From NCBI GenBank assembly GCA_934716995.1, contig CAKUYO010000004.1:54004-118003 (forward strand): a stretch of DNA of 64,000 nt. Reading direction: 5' to 3'. Position 1 is the stretch's first letter, and each line of letters opens with the position of its first letter. Positions 1 to 8,757 of this stretch are shown piece after piece. The position numbers and the translations under genes were made by a program. The notes below the pieces were generated by a model. The model was not told where the DNA came from. It searched no databases and saw only the letters and a list, made by a program, of their open reading frames with translations. This DNA is from an uncultured Bacteroidales bacterium (GTDB taxonomy: Bacteria; Bacteroidota; Bacteroidia; Bacteroidales; Paludibacteraceae).

Positions 1-10
1 AAACGAATAT

Positions 11-775
11 ATGAGTAAGATTATTTCATTGGCAAACCAGAAAGGTGGTGTAGGCAAGACCACAACGTCGATCAACCTTGCCGCCGCTTTAGCCCAACAG
101 AACAAGAAAGTGCTTCTCGTGGACGCTGACCCGCAGGCCAACGCCTCATCGGGCTTGGGCATTGAGATACGCGACCTCGAGAATACGATTTACGAGTGCC
201 TGATCAACGGGATAGACCCGCATACGGCGGTGGTCTGCACCTCGGTAAAGAACCTCTATTTGATACCGAGCCATATCGACCTGGTTGGTGCAGAGATAGA
301 GATGCTCAATATCGACAACCGCGAGACGCTGCTCAAGAACATACTGTCGCAAGTACGCGCGGAATACGATTACATCCTGATAGACTGTTCCCCCTCTCTC
401 GGGCTGATTACGGTCAATGCCCTGACCGCCAGCGACAGCGTGATTATCCCCGTGCAGTGCGAGTTTTTTGCCCTCGAAGGCATCGCCAAACTGCTAAACA
501 CGATCAAGATCATCAAATCGAAACTCAATCCGTCGTTGCAGATCGAGGGCTTCCTGCTGACGATGTATGACAACCGTCTGCGCCTGAGCAACCAGGTATA
601 TGAGGAGGTGAAACGCCACTTCGGCGACTTGGTTTTCAACTCCGTCATCTCGCGTAACGTCCGCCTCAGCGAGGCACCGAGCCACGGAATGTCGGTACTG
701 GAATACGACCCGCAGAGCAAGGGCGCACAAAACTATATCTCTCTGGCAAAGGAACTGATCCGACGCCAGCAATAA
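11..775 (+). CDS. parA: ParA/Soj chromosome-partitioning ATPase
   Basis: Predicted ParA-type ATPase of 254 residues, the usual length for chromosomal Soj proteins. A deviant Walker A motif (KGGVGKTT, residues 11-18) lies at the N-terminus, the Walker A' region DADPQAN near 38-44, and a Walker B aspartate in YILIDCSP near 121-128. ParA binds DNA non-specifically as an ATP dimer and moves or positions ParB-parS complexes during segregation. parB follows 11 bases downstream, so the two are surely co-transcribed. The ATG at 11 places the conserved motif exactly where the family has it. The promoter would lie left of the window. No palindrome resembling the usual parS consensus was noticed nearby. 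Confidence 0.97.
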   Translation: MSKIISLANQKGGVGKTTTSINLAAALAQQNKKVLLVDADPQANASSGLGIEIRDLENTIYECLINGIDPHTAVVCTSVKNLYLIPSHIDLVGAEIEMLNIDNRETLLKNILSQVRAEYDYILIDCSPSLGLITVNALTASDSVIIPVQCEFFALEGIAKLLNTIKIIKSKLNPSLQIEGFLLTMYDNRLRLSNQVYEEVKRHFGDLVFNSVISRNVRLSEAPSHGMSVLEYDPQSKGAQNYISLAKELIRRQQ

Positions 776-786
776 CACAGAGCATT

Positions 787-1629
787 ATGAAAAAAATGAC
801 AGGACTCGGGCGCGGTTTGGACGCCCTAATCGATACCACGCATGTGGACACCAACGGCGGCAGCAGTATCAGCGAGGTGGAACTGAGCAAGATCGTTGCC
901 AACCCCGACCAGCCGCGCCGTAACTTCGACGAGGACGCCCTTGCCGAACTGGCGGACTCGATCCGCGAACACGGCGTTATCTCGCCTATCACACTGCGCA
1001 AGAACGACGACGGCACCTATATGATTATCGCAGGCGAGCGCCGTTTCCGCGCGTCGAAGATGGCGGGGCTCAACTCCATTCCCGCCTATATCCGTACCGC
1101 CAAAGACGAGCAGGTGATGGAATGGGCACTGATCGAGAATATCCAGCGCGAAGATCTGGACGCCATCGAGATAGCCCTTGCTTATCAGCGGCTTATGGAC
1201 GAGTACCAACTGACCCAGGAGCGTATGTCGGAGCGTGTGGGCAAGAAACGCGCCACCGTGGCAAACTACCTGCGCCTGCTCAAACTGCCCGCCGAAATAC
1301 AGATGGGCATCAAGGAGAAAAAGATTGATATGGGGCACGCCCGCGCTATCCTCGGTTCGCAATCCACCGAGCAGCAACTCGACCTCTACCAGCGTATTCT
1401 CTCCGAGGGGTTGTCCGTACGCAAAGTGGAGCAGTTGGTCAGCGAGGACAAACCGCAGAAACCCGCAAAAGCCAAAGCCGCCAAGAAAGAGAGCAACCCG
1501 CAGTATCTGCAACTGGAACAGCAACTCGGCGAGGCTATCGGCAGAAAAGTGAAGATTGCCGACGGCAAACTGACCATATTCTTCAACGGCGAAGAAGACC
1601 TCTATTCTATATTGGAACGTTTGCATTGA
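787..1629 (+). CDS. parB: ParB/Spo0J chromosome-partitioning protein
   Basis: ParB family protein of 280 residues. The N-terminal ParB/Srx-like CTPase domain carries the GERR box (residues 83-86, in GERRFRAS), followed by a KorB-type helix-turn-helix region around 130-180. A Lys/Ala-rich linker near 215-240 precedes the C-terminal dimerisation segment. ParB loads at parS sites, spreads along DNA and stimulates ParA. It sits 11 bases after parA. Its stop codon overlaps the TTG start of the next gene (TTGA), which implies translational coupling. Confidence 0.97.
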   Translation: MKKMTGLGRGLDALIDTTHVDTNGGSSISEVELSKIVANPDQPRRNFDEDALAELADSIREHGVISPITLRKNDDGTYMIIAGERRFRASKMAGLNSIPAYIRTAKDEQVMEWALIENIQREDLDAIEIALAYQRLMDEYQLTQERMSERVGKKRATVANYLRLLKLPAEIQMGIKEKKIDMGHARAILGSQSTEQQLDLYQRILSEGLSVRKVEQLVSEDKPQKPAKAKAAKKESNPQYLQLEQQLGEAIGRKVKIADGKLTIFFNGEEDLYSILERLH

Positions 1630-2270
1630 AACGTCTGCTGACCATATTGCTTGCCGTAGTTCCGTGCCTGCTTATGGCGCAGAACGATGTCATATACCAT
1701 ACCCCGGACACAACGGCTACCGACGAGGAGCAGTATCGCTACTATGTGGACCTGTCCCGCCGCCCCGATGCGCTCAAGGCGGTGTGGCTCGGGGCAATTA
1801 TCCCCGGTGCGGGGCAGATATACAACGGCAGTTACTGGAAACTGCCTATAGTCTATGGCGGGCTGATGGGCTGCGGCTATGCGATTTCGCTCAACCAGTC
1901 GCGATATAACAGTTACAAAACCGCCTACCGAGACCTGTACAACGACTCGCAGGCGGGATTGGTGACCAACGACCCGTCGAAGTCCTACAATGCCATTCTG
2001 CCGGAAGGGTATGACATTGACCGCCTCGGCGGCGTGAGCAAATACACCTCCACGCTCCAGAACTGGCAAAGCAATTACCGCCGCTACCGCGACTGGAGCA
2101 TTGTCGCCACGATTGTGGTCTATGCACTCTCGCTCATTGATGCTTACGTGGACGCCCAACTGTTCGACTTTGATATTTCACCCGACCTCACCCTGAACGT
2201 GGAGCCGCAGATCTACTACGACCTGCAGCAACAGCGCAGTGCGGAGGTCAAATTAGCCATTACGTTTTGA
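1626..2270 (+). CDS. DUF5683 domain-containing membrane/exported protein
   Basis: Protein of 214 residues with an N-terminal signal peptide (hydrophobic 3-18, ending near MAQ), then a glycine-rich hydrophobic segment (IIPGAGQIYNG) and a second hydrophobic stretch near 160-175. This matches DUF5683 proteins that follow parAB in many Bacteroidetes; their function is not known. The start is TTG at 1626, overlapping the parB stop; no in-frame ATG fits the signal peptide. Its own stop overlaps the TTG start of the transglycosylase gene. The coupling suggests a link between chromosome partitioning and the envelope, but that is inference from gene order only. Confidence 0.85.
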   Translation: MKRLLTILLAVVPCLLMAQNDVIYHTPDTTATDEEQYRYYVDLSRRPDALKAVWLGAIIPGAGQIYNGSYWKLPIVYGGLMGCGYAISLNQSRYNSYKTAYRDLYNDSQAGLVTNDPSKSYNAILPEGYDIDRLGGVSKYTSTLQNWQSNYRRYRDWSIVATIVVYALSLIDAYVDAQLFDFDISPDLTLNVEPQIYYDLQQQRSAEVKLAITF

Positions 2271-3619
2271 GAAAACACTTCCTATTCATATTGTGCGCAC
2301 TATGCACGCAGGCATACGCCTATGAGGCGGAAACTGCCTTGGATCCCGCTCCGCAGATAGCGGATTCGGTAGAAACACTCCGTATTGATACCCTTGAGAT
2401 GGACTCTATCGAGCAGATTATCGAAGCGATGGCGGATACTGTCGGTCAGGCGTTTGCCTTTCCGCAGCATTGGAGCGACAGCACTCTGTCCGATATCGAC
2501 TTCCGTATGATGGAATGGGCTATGGGCAGGCTTGACACCACCGAATGTGTGGCATACAAAGACACCATAGTGCTGCCCGATTCGGTCTATAAAGCCCGTC
2601 TGCAGGCTCTGCCGTGCGTGGTTGAACTGCCTTATAACCAGATAGTCAAGAGTTTTATCTTGCGCTACGTACAGCGAGGACAGAAACAGGTGGCGCGTAT
2701 GAAACGTATGTCGGAGTACTATTTCCCGATCTTTGAGGAAGCATTGGACAGGTACGGTCTGCCGTATGAATTGGAACTGATGCCCGTGATTGAGTCGGCG
2801 CTCAACCCGCAGGCGCACTCCTATATGGGTGCTGCCGGTCTGTGGCAGTTTATGCCCGCCACGGGCAAGCGTTACGGACTGGAAATCAACTCATTGGTCG
2901 ATGAGCGCATGGATCCTGTCAAATCGACCGAGGCGGCGTGCCGTTTTCTGAAAGCAATGTACGATGTGTTCCAAGACTGGAACCTCGTGATTGCCGCTTA
3001 CAACTGCGGTTCGGGCAATGTGGGCAAAGCCATTCACCGTGCGGGAGGCAGGCGTGATTTTTGGAGTATCTACCCCTATCTGCCCCGCGAGACCCGCAGT
3101 TATCTGCCGATCTTCATTGCCGCCAACTATGCAATGAACTACAGCGACGAGCACGGCATCTGCCCCGCGCCATTGGAGAAGATCATGCTGACCGACACCA
3201 TTCAGACCACCCGCCGCCTGCACTTGGAACAGGTATCTGCCAAACTGGACATCCCGTTGGACGAACTGCGCCGCCTCAACCCGCAGTACGTGCGCGACAT
3301 CCTACCAGGCGGAACATCGTATGCCCTCTGCCTGCCCGCCGAGAAAACAGGGCTGTTTATCGAACAGCAGGACAGCATCTACGCCCACAAAGCCGACCAA
3401 CTGATCAACAACCGCCGTGCGGAGATAGATATGGCGAAAGTAACGGACATATCGGGGGCATACCGCGTGAACGGCGTTACATACTACACCATAAAGAACG
3501 GCGACACCCTCGGCGGCATCGCCAAGAAATTCCGTTGCTCCGTCAAGCAACTCAAAGCGTGGAACGGGCTGAAAAACGACAATATCCGCGCAGGACGCAA
3601 ACTGAAAATATACAAGTAA
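2267..3619 (+). CDS. MltD-like lytic transglycosylase with LysM domain
   Basis: Exported murein lytic transglycosylase of 450 residues. A signal peptide (about 1-18) is followed by an acidic linker and an SLT domain (about 155-290) containing the catalytic glutamate in PVIESALN (E176) and the motifs GLWQFMPAT and AAYNCGSGN. A typical LysM domain closes the protein (about 405-450, YYTIKNGDTL onward), and a degenerate LysM-like stretch lies near 315-355. Such enzymes cleave the glycan MurNAc-GlcNAc bond to form 1,6-anhydro ends in the periplasm; LysM binds peptidoglycan. Translation starts at TTG overlapping the previous stop (TTGA), and the following gene starts directly after this stop codon. 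Confidence 0.93.
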   Translation: MRKHFLFILCALCTQAYAYEAETALDPAPQIADSVETLRIDTLEMDSIEQIIEAMADTVGQAFAFPQHWSDSTLSDIDFRMMEWAMGRLDTTECVAYKDTIVLPDSVYKARLQALPCVVELPYNQIVKSFILRYVQRGQKQVARMKRMSEYYFPIFEEALDRYGLPYELELMPVIESALNPQAHSYMGAAGLWQFMPATGKRYGLEINSLVDERMDPVKSTEAACRFLKAMYDVFQDWNLVIAAYNCGSGNVGKAIHRAGGRRDFWSIYPYLPRETRSYLPIFIAANYAMNYSDEHGICPAPLEKIMLTDTIQTTRRLHLEQVSAKLDIPLDELRRLNPQYVRDILPGGTSYALCLPAEKTGLFIEQQDSIYAHKADQLINNRRAEIDMAKVTDISGAYRVNGVTYYTIKNGDTLGGIAKKFRCSVKQLKAWNGLKNDNIRAGRKLKIYK

Positions 3620-3976
3620 GTGGAAGAAAAACAACATAGTACAGACAGCCCGTACGCCCCGGAAGACCGTTTCTACTCCATTCGCGAGGTGATGGATCGG
3701 ACAGGTCTGCCCGCCTCCACACTGCGCTATTGGGAGAGCCAATTTTCACAGCTCAACCCGCGCAAAGACGGACACGGCAACCGCTACTACAGACTGGCGG
3801 ACATCGAACTGATCGAACGTATCAGATATATCCGCGACGAACTGAAAATCACGCGTATAGAGGCTATCCGCCACGAATTGGAAACCGACAACAAGCAATC
3901 CGGCAACAAGCAGCGTGCCACCGCTATCTTGGAGCGTCTGCGCCAAGACCTGCTGGATCTCCGTTCTATGATTTAG
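3620..3976 (+). CDS. MerR family transcriptional regulator
   Basis: Small DNA-binding protein of 118 residues with a MerR-type winged helix near residues 14-80 (FYSIREVMDRTGLPASTLRY, then RYYRLADIELIERIRYI). The C-terminal part is short, with no obvious metal- or ligand-binding cysteines, so the effector is unknown. It begins at GTG immediately after the transglycosylase stop (TAAGTG), and so is the last gene of the parA-parB-DUF5683-transglycosylase unit. In several Bacteroidetes a RelA/SpoT gene occupies this general neighbourhood; none is seen here. Confidence 0.9.
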   Translation: MEEKQHSTDSPYAPEDRFYSIREVMDRTGLPASTLRYWESQFSQLNPRKDGHGNRYYRLADIELIERIRYIRDELKITRIEAIRHELETDNKQSGNKQRATAILERLRQDLLDLRSMI

Positions 3977-4046
3977 AGCAGCCTGCGTGGCACTATCATT
4001 CACTATTTCCCGCAAAACAATCTATAATAAGTAAATTATACAGATT

Positions 4047-6614
4047 ATGAAAATACAAGCAAATTTCAAACGTTGTTTACCTTATTTAATGATCTTTACA
4101 GTCTTCCTTCTGGCTGCCGTCATCTATTTCTGGCCTGCCGTACAAGGAAAAGTGATGTATGCAGGAGACAGTATCAACGGAACCGCAGCCGTACAAGAAA
4201 GCGTACGGTATCACCAGGAAACCGGTGATTATTCCTATTGGACAGGCTCTATGTTTTCCGGTATGCCCAACTATCAGATAGGCGGTTATGGCAGATATAT
4301 GGTCGATACCATTCTATATCCGATACGTTGGGTATTGTCGGCGGGCAATCGCAATCCATTCTTCATTCTCCCTTTCTATTTGCTGGCATTTTTCCTATTG
4401 CTGCGTACCTTCAAGGTGGATAAATGGATGAGTTTGGCAGGGGCATTCGCCATCGCATTGTCCAGTTATTTCTTTGTCATCATTGCCGCAGCGCATCACG
4501 GCAAATGCTATTCCATCACATGGATGACCCTTGTCGTGGTCGGTTTCATCCTTACCTACCGCAAGCAATACGGTTGGGGGGCATTGCTTGTGATGTTCTT
4601 CACCTATATCGGTTTCTTCGTCCACCCGCAGATGTCCTACTACATCTGTATGATGATAGGTATTTTCTTCTTTGCCGAACTGGCAATTGCCGCCAAAGCC
4701 AAAGAATGGAAACATTTCGGTATAGCCACCGCCGTTTTCTTTGCCTCCTTTGCCGTAGGTATGGGGATGGGCAGTGCGAATGTGTTTGTCAATCAGGAAT
4801 ATGCCCAAGAGACGATGCGCGGCGGGCACTCCGACCTTACCAAAGATACGGATAGCGGCAACAAGACCAAAGGTCTCGATCTCGACTATGCCACCGCCTG
4901 GAGTTACGGTATCAACGAGACTATGACTTTCCTTATTCCGAACTATATGGGCGGTGCCAGCGGGTATAACCTTGGCAAGGATACGCAATTGGAGCAAGAC
5001 CTGAAAAAAATGGGTGTACCTGCACGTCAAGCCAAGCAATTCTGCCAAGCAGCCCCCACCTATTGGGGCGAGAAAGCCTTTACCAGCGGACCTGTTTATA
5101 TGGGTGCCATTGTCTGTTTCCTTTTTCTGCTGGGCTTGCTCATTGTAGGCGGTCCGTACAAATGGGCGTTACTGGTTGCCACGCTGTTCTCGGTATGCCT
5201 CGCATGGGGGCATAATTTTATGCCGCTCACAGAATTGTTCTTTAAGTTTTTCCCCGCCTATAACAAGTTCCGCGCTGTCGAGAGCATTCTCATTGTAGCC
5301 GAAATCACAATGCCGCTTCTCGGGTTCCTTGCACTCAAAGCCATTGCTGACGGTTCGATCTCGTGGAAACGTCTCCGCAACAGTATCTTTGTCGCAGGCG
5401 GTGTTACAGGCTTTATCTGCCTGTTCGTAGCCCTTATGAGCGGCGGTATCGATGTAACTTCCTCCTACGATGCACAATGGAAAGGGCAGGTAGGACAACA
5501 AATCTACGATGCTATTCTTGAGCAGCGCACGGCTATGCTCCGCAGTGATGCGTGGCGCTCTCTGCTCTTTGTTCTGCTGGGTACGGGCGTGGTCTTTGCA
5601 TACGCCTATATGCGCTACAACCGCCCGCAAGTGCGTAACCTCAACCTCTATTGCGGTATTGCCCTGACACTGCTCATCGTAGCCGATATGTGGACGGTGG
5701 ACAAACGTTTCTGCAATGACAGTCTGTTCGTCTCGCCCAAAGACCGTAACAAGGCGTTCAAAATGCAGCCTTACGAGGAAGAACTGTTGCAGGACAAGAG
5801 CCATTTCCGTGTGCTCAACCTCACCACCAACACCTTCAACGAGGCGCGCACGTCCTATTATCTCAAGTCTATCGGCGGGTATTCGGCTGCCAAACTGCGC
5901 CGTTACCAGGATCTCATCGATGTGCATATCGCCCCCGAGATGAACCCGCTGATGCAGACCATCTCGCAGACTTACGGGTTCCAACTGCCCTGCAATGCCG
6001 ACAGTATCTTCCCCGTGCTGAATATGCTCAATATGAAGTACGCCATCGTACCTCTCCAAAACGGACAGCAGATGCCCGTGGAGAACCCGTATGCAATGGG
6101 CAACTGCTGGTTTGTCAACGACCTGCAGGTGGTGGATAATGCCAACGATGAGATTGCCGCTATAGGCAAAATCAACCTCCGCAATATGGCGGTTATTGAC
6201 AAGTCGTTTGCCGACAAACTGAATGTGGATATACCCGATATTGCCCCCCTTATGGCATACGATGAGGACAAGATCGAACTTACCCGCTATACGCCCAACC
6301 GTTTGGACTATCTCGCTCAGAATGAGCAGAATAAGATAGCCGTATTCTCCGAGATCTATTACCCGCACGGGTGGAAACTCTACCTGCTCGACAAAGACGG
6401 CAATCCCGATATGGAACTGCCCCTTGCGCGTGCCGACTATATGCTCCGTGCAGCGGTCATCCCAGCCGGCACACATACCCTTGCAATGATTTTCGACCCC
6501 GACAGCGTCCACAAAGGCAATATCCTGTCTATGGTCTGCTTTGCCCTGTTCGCTCTGACCGGCTGCGCGGTAATAGGTATAAACATTTACCGGCGGAAGA
6601 AATGCAACGTATGA
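4047..6614 (+). CDS. YfhO family multi-pass membrane protein
   Basis: Large integral membrane protein of 855 residues. The N-terminal two thirds holds a dozen or so hydrophobic helices, beginning at about residue 11 (LPYLMIFTVFLLAAVIYFWP); this is followed by a soluble C-terminal region and a last helix near 825-845. The layout is that of YfhO/GT-C-like proteins, which are thought to act in glycosylation of envelope polymers; the substrate cannot be told from sequence. The stop codon overlaps the start of the next gene (ATGA at 6611), so the two are translationally coupled. No clear TAnnTTTG promoter was found in the 70-base gap upstream. Confidence 0.88.
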   Translation: MKIQANFKRCLPYLMIFTVFLLAAVIYFWPAVQGKVMYAGDSINGTAAVQESVRYHQETGDYSYWTGSMFSGMPNYQIGGYGRYMVDTILYPIRWVLSAGNRNPFFILPFYLLAFFLLLRTFKVDKWMSLAGAFAIALSSYFFVIIAAAHHGKCYSITWMTLVVVGFILTYRKQYGWGALLVMFFTYIGFFVHPQMSYYICMMIGIFFFAELAIAAKAKEWKHFGIATAVFFASFAVGMGMGSANVFVNQEYAQETMRGGHSDLTKDTDSGNKTKGLDLDYATAWSYGINETMTFLIPNYMGGASGYNLGKDTQLEQDLKKMGVPARQAKQFCQAAPTYWGEKAFTSGPVYMGAIVCFLFLLGLLIVGGPYKWALLVATLFSVCLAWGHNFMPLTELFFKFFPAYNKFRAVESILIVAEITMPLLGFLALKAIADGSISWKRLRNSIFVAGGVTGFICLFVALMSGGIDVTSSYDAQWKGQVGQQIYDAILEQRTAMLRSDAWRSLLFVLLGTGVVFAYAYMRYNRPQVRNLNLYCGIALTLLIVADMWTVDKRFCNDSLFVSPKDRNKAFKMQPYEEELLQDKSHFRVLNLTTNTFNEARTSYYLKSIGGYSAAKLRRYQDLIDVHIAPEMNPLMQTISQTYGFQLPCNADSIFPVLNMLNMKYAIVPLQNGQQMPVENPYAMGNCWFVNDLQVVDNANDEIAAIGKINLRNMAVIDKSFADKLNVDIPDIAPLMAYDEDKIELTRYTPNRLDYLAQNEQNKIAVFSEIYYPHGWKLYLLDKDGNPDMELPLARADYMLRAAVIPAGTHTLAMIFDPDSVHKGNILSMVCFALFALTGCAVIGINIYRRKKCNV

Positions 6615-7432
6615 AAATAGCGGTCGTCATTCCTGTCTATCACACTCCCGACCGATGGGAGGAGATCTCCCTGCGGCAATGCTGCAAGGTGCTCGGGCGG
6701 TACGACCACTATCTTGTCGCTCCCGACGATTTGGATACCTCCGCATTTCAGTCATTGTGGTCGGAATATGGATTAGCATTGCATGAAATGCGTTTTGCAC
6801 CGGAGTATTTCAAAGGAATAAGCGGGTATAACCATTTGTGCCTCTCGCGCGAATACTACGCCCGTTTCTCGCGGGATGGATATTCGTATATACTGGTTTA
6901 CCAGCCGGATGCTTTCATCTTCCAAGACGACCTGGGCAAGTGGTGTGCCCTTGGATATGAATACATCGGTGCTCCGAATATAGGCAAAGCCAAACAAACC
7001 GTATATTCGCCTGCTATGCCGATGCGTGTGGGAAACGGCGGTTTCAGCCTGCGCAGTATCCCTGCTTTTATGCGTTTTTTCGACGGACGGAAACCGGTTT
7101 TCAACCTGTGGCACATACTGGTTTCACCGTTTGTTTGGAAACGCAACTACCGGTGGCTGGTCATCAGAGCCTTGCAACTCCGTATCACCGGCAATACGCC
7201 TGCCGAAGTATTGGCTCACTGGCGGGGGAATGAAGATGATTTCTGGGGCTGCTTGTTGGCTCTGAGTGAGTATGCACTCCTCAGACCCGCCCCCGAAGAG
7301 GCTTTGCAATTCGCATTTGACCGCTTCCCGAAAGAACTGTACGCCCATACGGGACACCTGCCTATGGGCTGCCACGCCTGGCACAAATATGAGTACGAAG
7401 AATTCTGGAAACCTGTCATCGGCAAGGCATAG
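6611..7432 (+). CDS. DUF5672 domain protein, glycosyltransferase-like
   Basis: Soluble protein of 273 residues whose start MKIAVVIPVYHTP looks like a glycosyltransferase A-type opening. The central part YILVYQPDAFIFQDDLGKWC is followed by YEYIGAPN, hallmarks of DUF5672, a family often found with polysaccharide and glycan genes. An acidic QDD triad could serve as a metal-binding site (inference). The ATG at 6611 overlaps the YfhO stop; a second in-frame ATG lies nine bases upstream at 6602. The coupling to YfhO suggests a shared glycan-assembly job. A 7-bp hairpin with arms at 7439-7445 and 7452-7458 follows the stop. Confidence 0.8.
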   Translation: MKIAVVIPVYHTPDRWEEISLRQCCKVLGRYDHYLVAPDDLDTSAFQSLWSEYGLALHEMRFAPEYFKGISGYNHLCLSREYYARFSRDGYSYILVYQPDAFIFQDDLGKWCALGYEYIGAPNIGKAKQTVYSPAMPMRVGNGGFSLRSIPAFMRFFDGRKPVFNLWHILVSPFVWKRNYRWLVIRALQLRITGNTPAEVLAHWRGNEDDFWGCLLALSEYALLRPAPEEALQFAFDRFPKELYAHTGHLPMGCHAWHKYEYEEFWKPVIGKA

Positions 7433-7438
7433 TTTTTG

Positions 7439-7458
7439 CGTTGCCATTTACGGCAACG
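7439..7458 (+). terminator. Hairpin after the DUF5672 gene
   Basis: Seven-base-pair inverted repeat (CGTTGCC/GGCAACG, six-base loop) six bases after the stop codon. A T-run precedes rather than follows the stem on the plus strand, so it may be a transcript-end stabiliser instead of a true intrinsic terminator. The rest of the 206-base gap up to ychF holds a short AGCCC/GGGCT hairpin near 7510 and the ychF promoter. Confidence 0.4.
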
Positions 7459-7572
7459 TGAAGCGTAAGGCGGGTGTACATAGCACACTAAGCACCGTAG
7501 CGAGACGAAGCCCTGTGGGCTGAGTAGAACTCCTTAAAGCACACGACAACGGGATTTGTTCTTCTTATGAGA

Positions 7573-7603
7573 TTGTATATATCGGAAAAAAGTCGTAACT
7601 TTG
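7573..7603 (+). promoter_or_regulatory. Bacteroidetes-type promoter for ychF
   Basis: TTG at 7573-7575 and TAACTTTG at 7596-7603, separated by 20 bases, match the -33/-7 pattern of the Bacteroidetes primary sigma factor. The expected transcript start lies near 7610, roughly 30 bases before the ychF start codon. Confidence 0.75.
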
Positions 7604-7638
7604 CGGCTCATTTCGGCTGATTAAAACTTAATAGAAAT

Positions 7639-8745
7639 ATGTCATTACAATGTGGTATCGTAGGGTTGCCTAATGTGGGTAAATCAACCCTTTTCAACTG
7701 CCTGAGCAACGCCAAGGCACAATCGGCAAACTTTCCTTTTTGCACTATAGAACCCAACATAGGCGTCATCACCGTGCCCGATGAGCGGCTCATCAAACTC
7801 GGAGAACTGTGCCACCCCGAGCGCGGTGTCATACCGACAACCGTGGAGATTGTGGACATCGCCGGACTGGTGAAAGGTGCCAGTCAGGGCGAAGGACTGG
7901 GCAACAAGTTCCTTGCCAACATCCGCGAGACCGATGCTATCATCCATGTACTGCGCTGTTTCGACGACGAAAACGTAGTGCATGTGGACGGTTCGGTTGA
8001 CCCCGTGCGCGATAAGGAAATCATTGACGCCGAGTTGCAACTCAAAGACCTGGAAACCGTAGAATCACGTATTCAGAAGACCGAGAAACAAGCCAAAGCA
8101 GGCGGCGACAAACAGGCAAAAATAGCCTTGGAGGTGCTGTATAAATACAAAGAAGCCCTCTCGGCAGGCAAGAATGCCCGTTCCGTGGAACTGGACAACA
8201 AAGAGGAGGAACAGGCTGCCAAAGAGATGTTCCTGCTTACCAACAAACCTGTGATGTACGTCTGCAATGTGGACGAAGCCTCGGCGGTCAGCGGCAACAA
8301 GTATGTGGAACAAGTGAAAGAATCCGTAAAAGACGAGAATGCACAAGTGCTCGTTTTAGCCGCCAAAATCGAAAGCGAGATTGCCGAACTGGAGACCTAT
8401 GAAGAGCGCCGGATGTTCCTTGAGGAGATTGGTTTGAAAGAGTCGGGCGTGAACCGCCTTATCAAAGCCGCTTATGCCCTGTTGGATCTCCGTACATTCC
8501 TTACGGCAGGCAGCGACGAGGTGCGTGCATGGACTTTCAAGGCAGGCAGCAAAGCCCCGCAATGTGCCGGCGTGATCCATACCGATTTTGAGCGCGGTTT
8601 CATTCGCGCAGAGGTAATCAAATACGACGACTTCATCACTCTTGGCGGCGAAGCGGCGTGCCGTGCCGCCGGCAAACTCGGCATCGAGGGAAAAGATTAT
8701 ATCGTACAAGACGGCGATATTATGCATTTCTTGTTTAACGTATAA
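7639..8745 (+). CDS. ychF: Redox-regulated ATPase YchF
   Basis: Obg-family P-loop protein of 368 residues, typical for YchF. G1 motif GLPNVGKST lies at residues 9-17, DIAGLVKGAS around 73-82, and NVDE replaces the usual G4 NKxD motif, the change that makes YchF prefer ATP over GTP. A coiled-coil insertion (rich in Lys/Glu, about 130-200) and a C-terminal TGS domain (about 280-365) complete the protein. YchF binds ribosomes and responds to oxidative conditions in bacteria where it was studied. It has its own promoter 36 bases upstream and is followed 12 bases later by the antiporter gene. Confidence 0.97.
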   Translation: MSLQCGIVGLPNVGKSTLFNCLSNAKAQSANFPFCTIEPNIGVITVPDERLIKLGELCHPERGVIPTTVEIVDIAGLVKGASQGEGLGNKFLANIRETDAIIHVLRCFDDENVVHVDGSVDPVRDKEIIDAELQLKDLETVESRIQKTEKQAKAGGDKQAKIALEVLYKYKEALSAGKNARSVELDNKEEEQAAKEMFLLTNKPVMYVCNVDEASAVSGNKYVEQVKESVKDENAQVLVLAAKIESEIAELETYEERRMFLEEIGLKESGVNRLIKAAYALLDLRTFLTAGSDEVRAWTFKAGSKAPQCAGVIHTDFERGFIRAEVIKYDDFITLGGEAACRAAGKLGIEGKDYIVQDGDIMHFLFNV

Positions 8746-8757
8746 ATATATACTGCT

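Noticed and set aside
826..1626. Long minus-strand open frame across parB
   Set aside because: It is the antisense of a clear ParB gene, rich in His/Gln/Leu from reverse codons, with no family likeness.
1..4000. parS centromere sites near parAB
   Set aside because: I looked for a TGTTTCACGTGAAACA-like palindrome and found none; sites may lie elsewhere on the chromosome.
5169..6512. 447-codon minus-strand frame in the YfhO gene
   Set aside because: Antisense shadow of a recognised membrane protein gene; composition is typical of reversed coding sequence.
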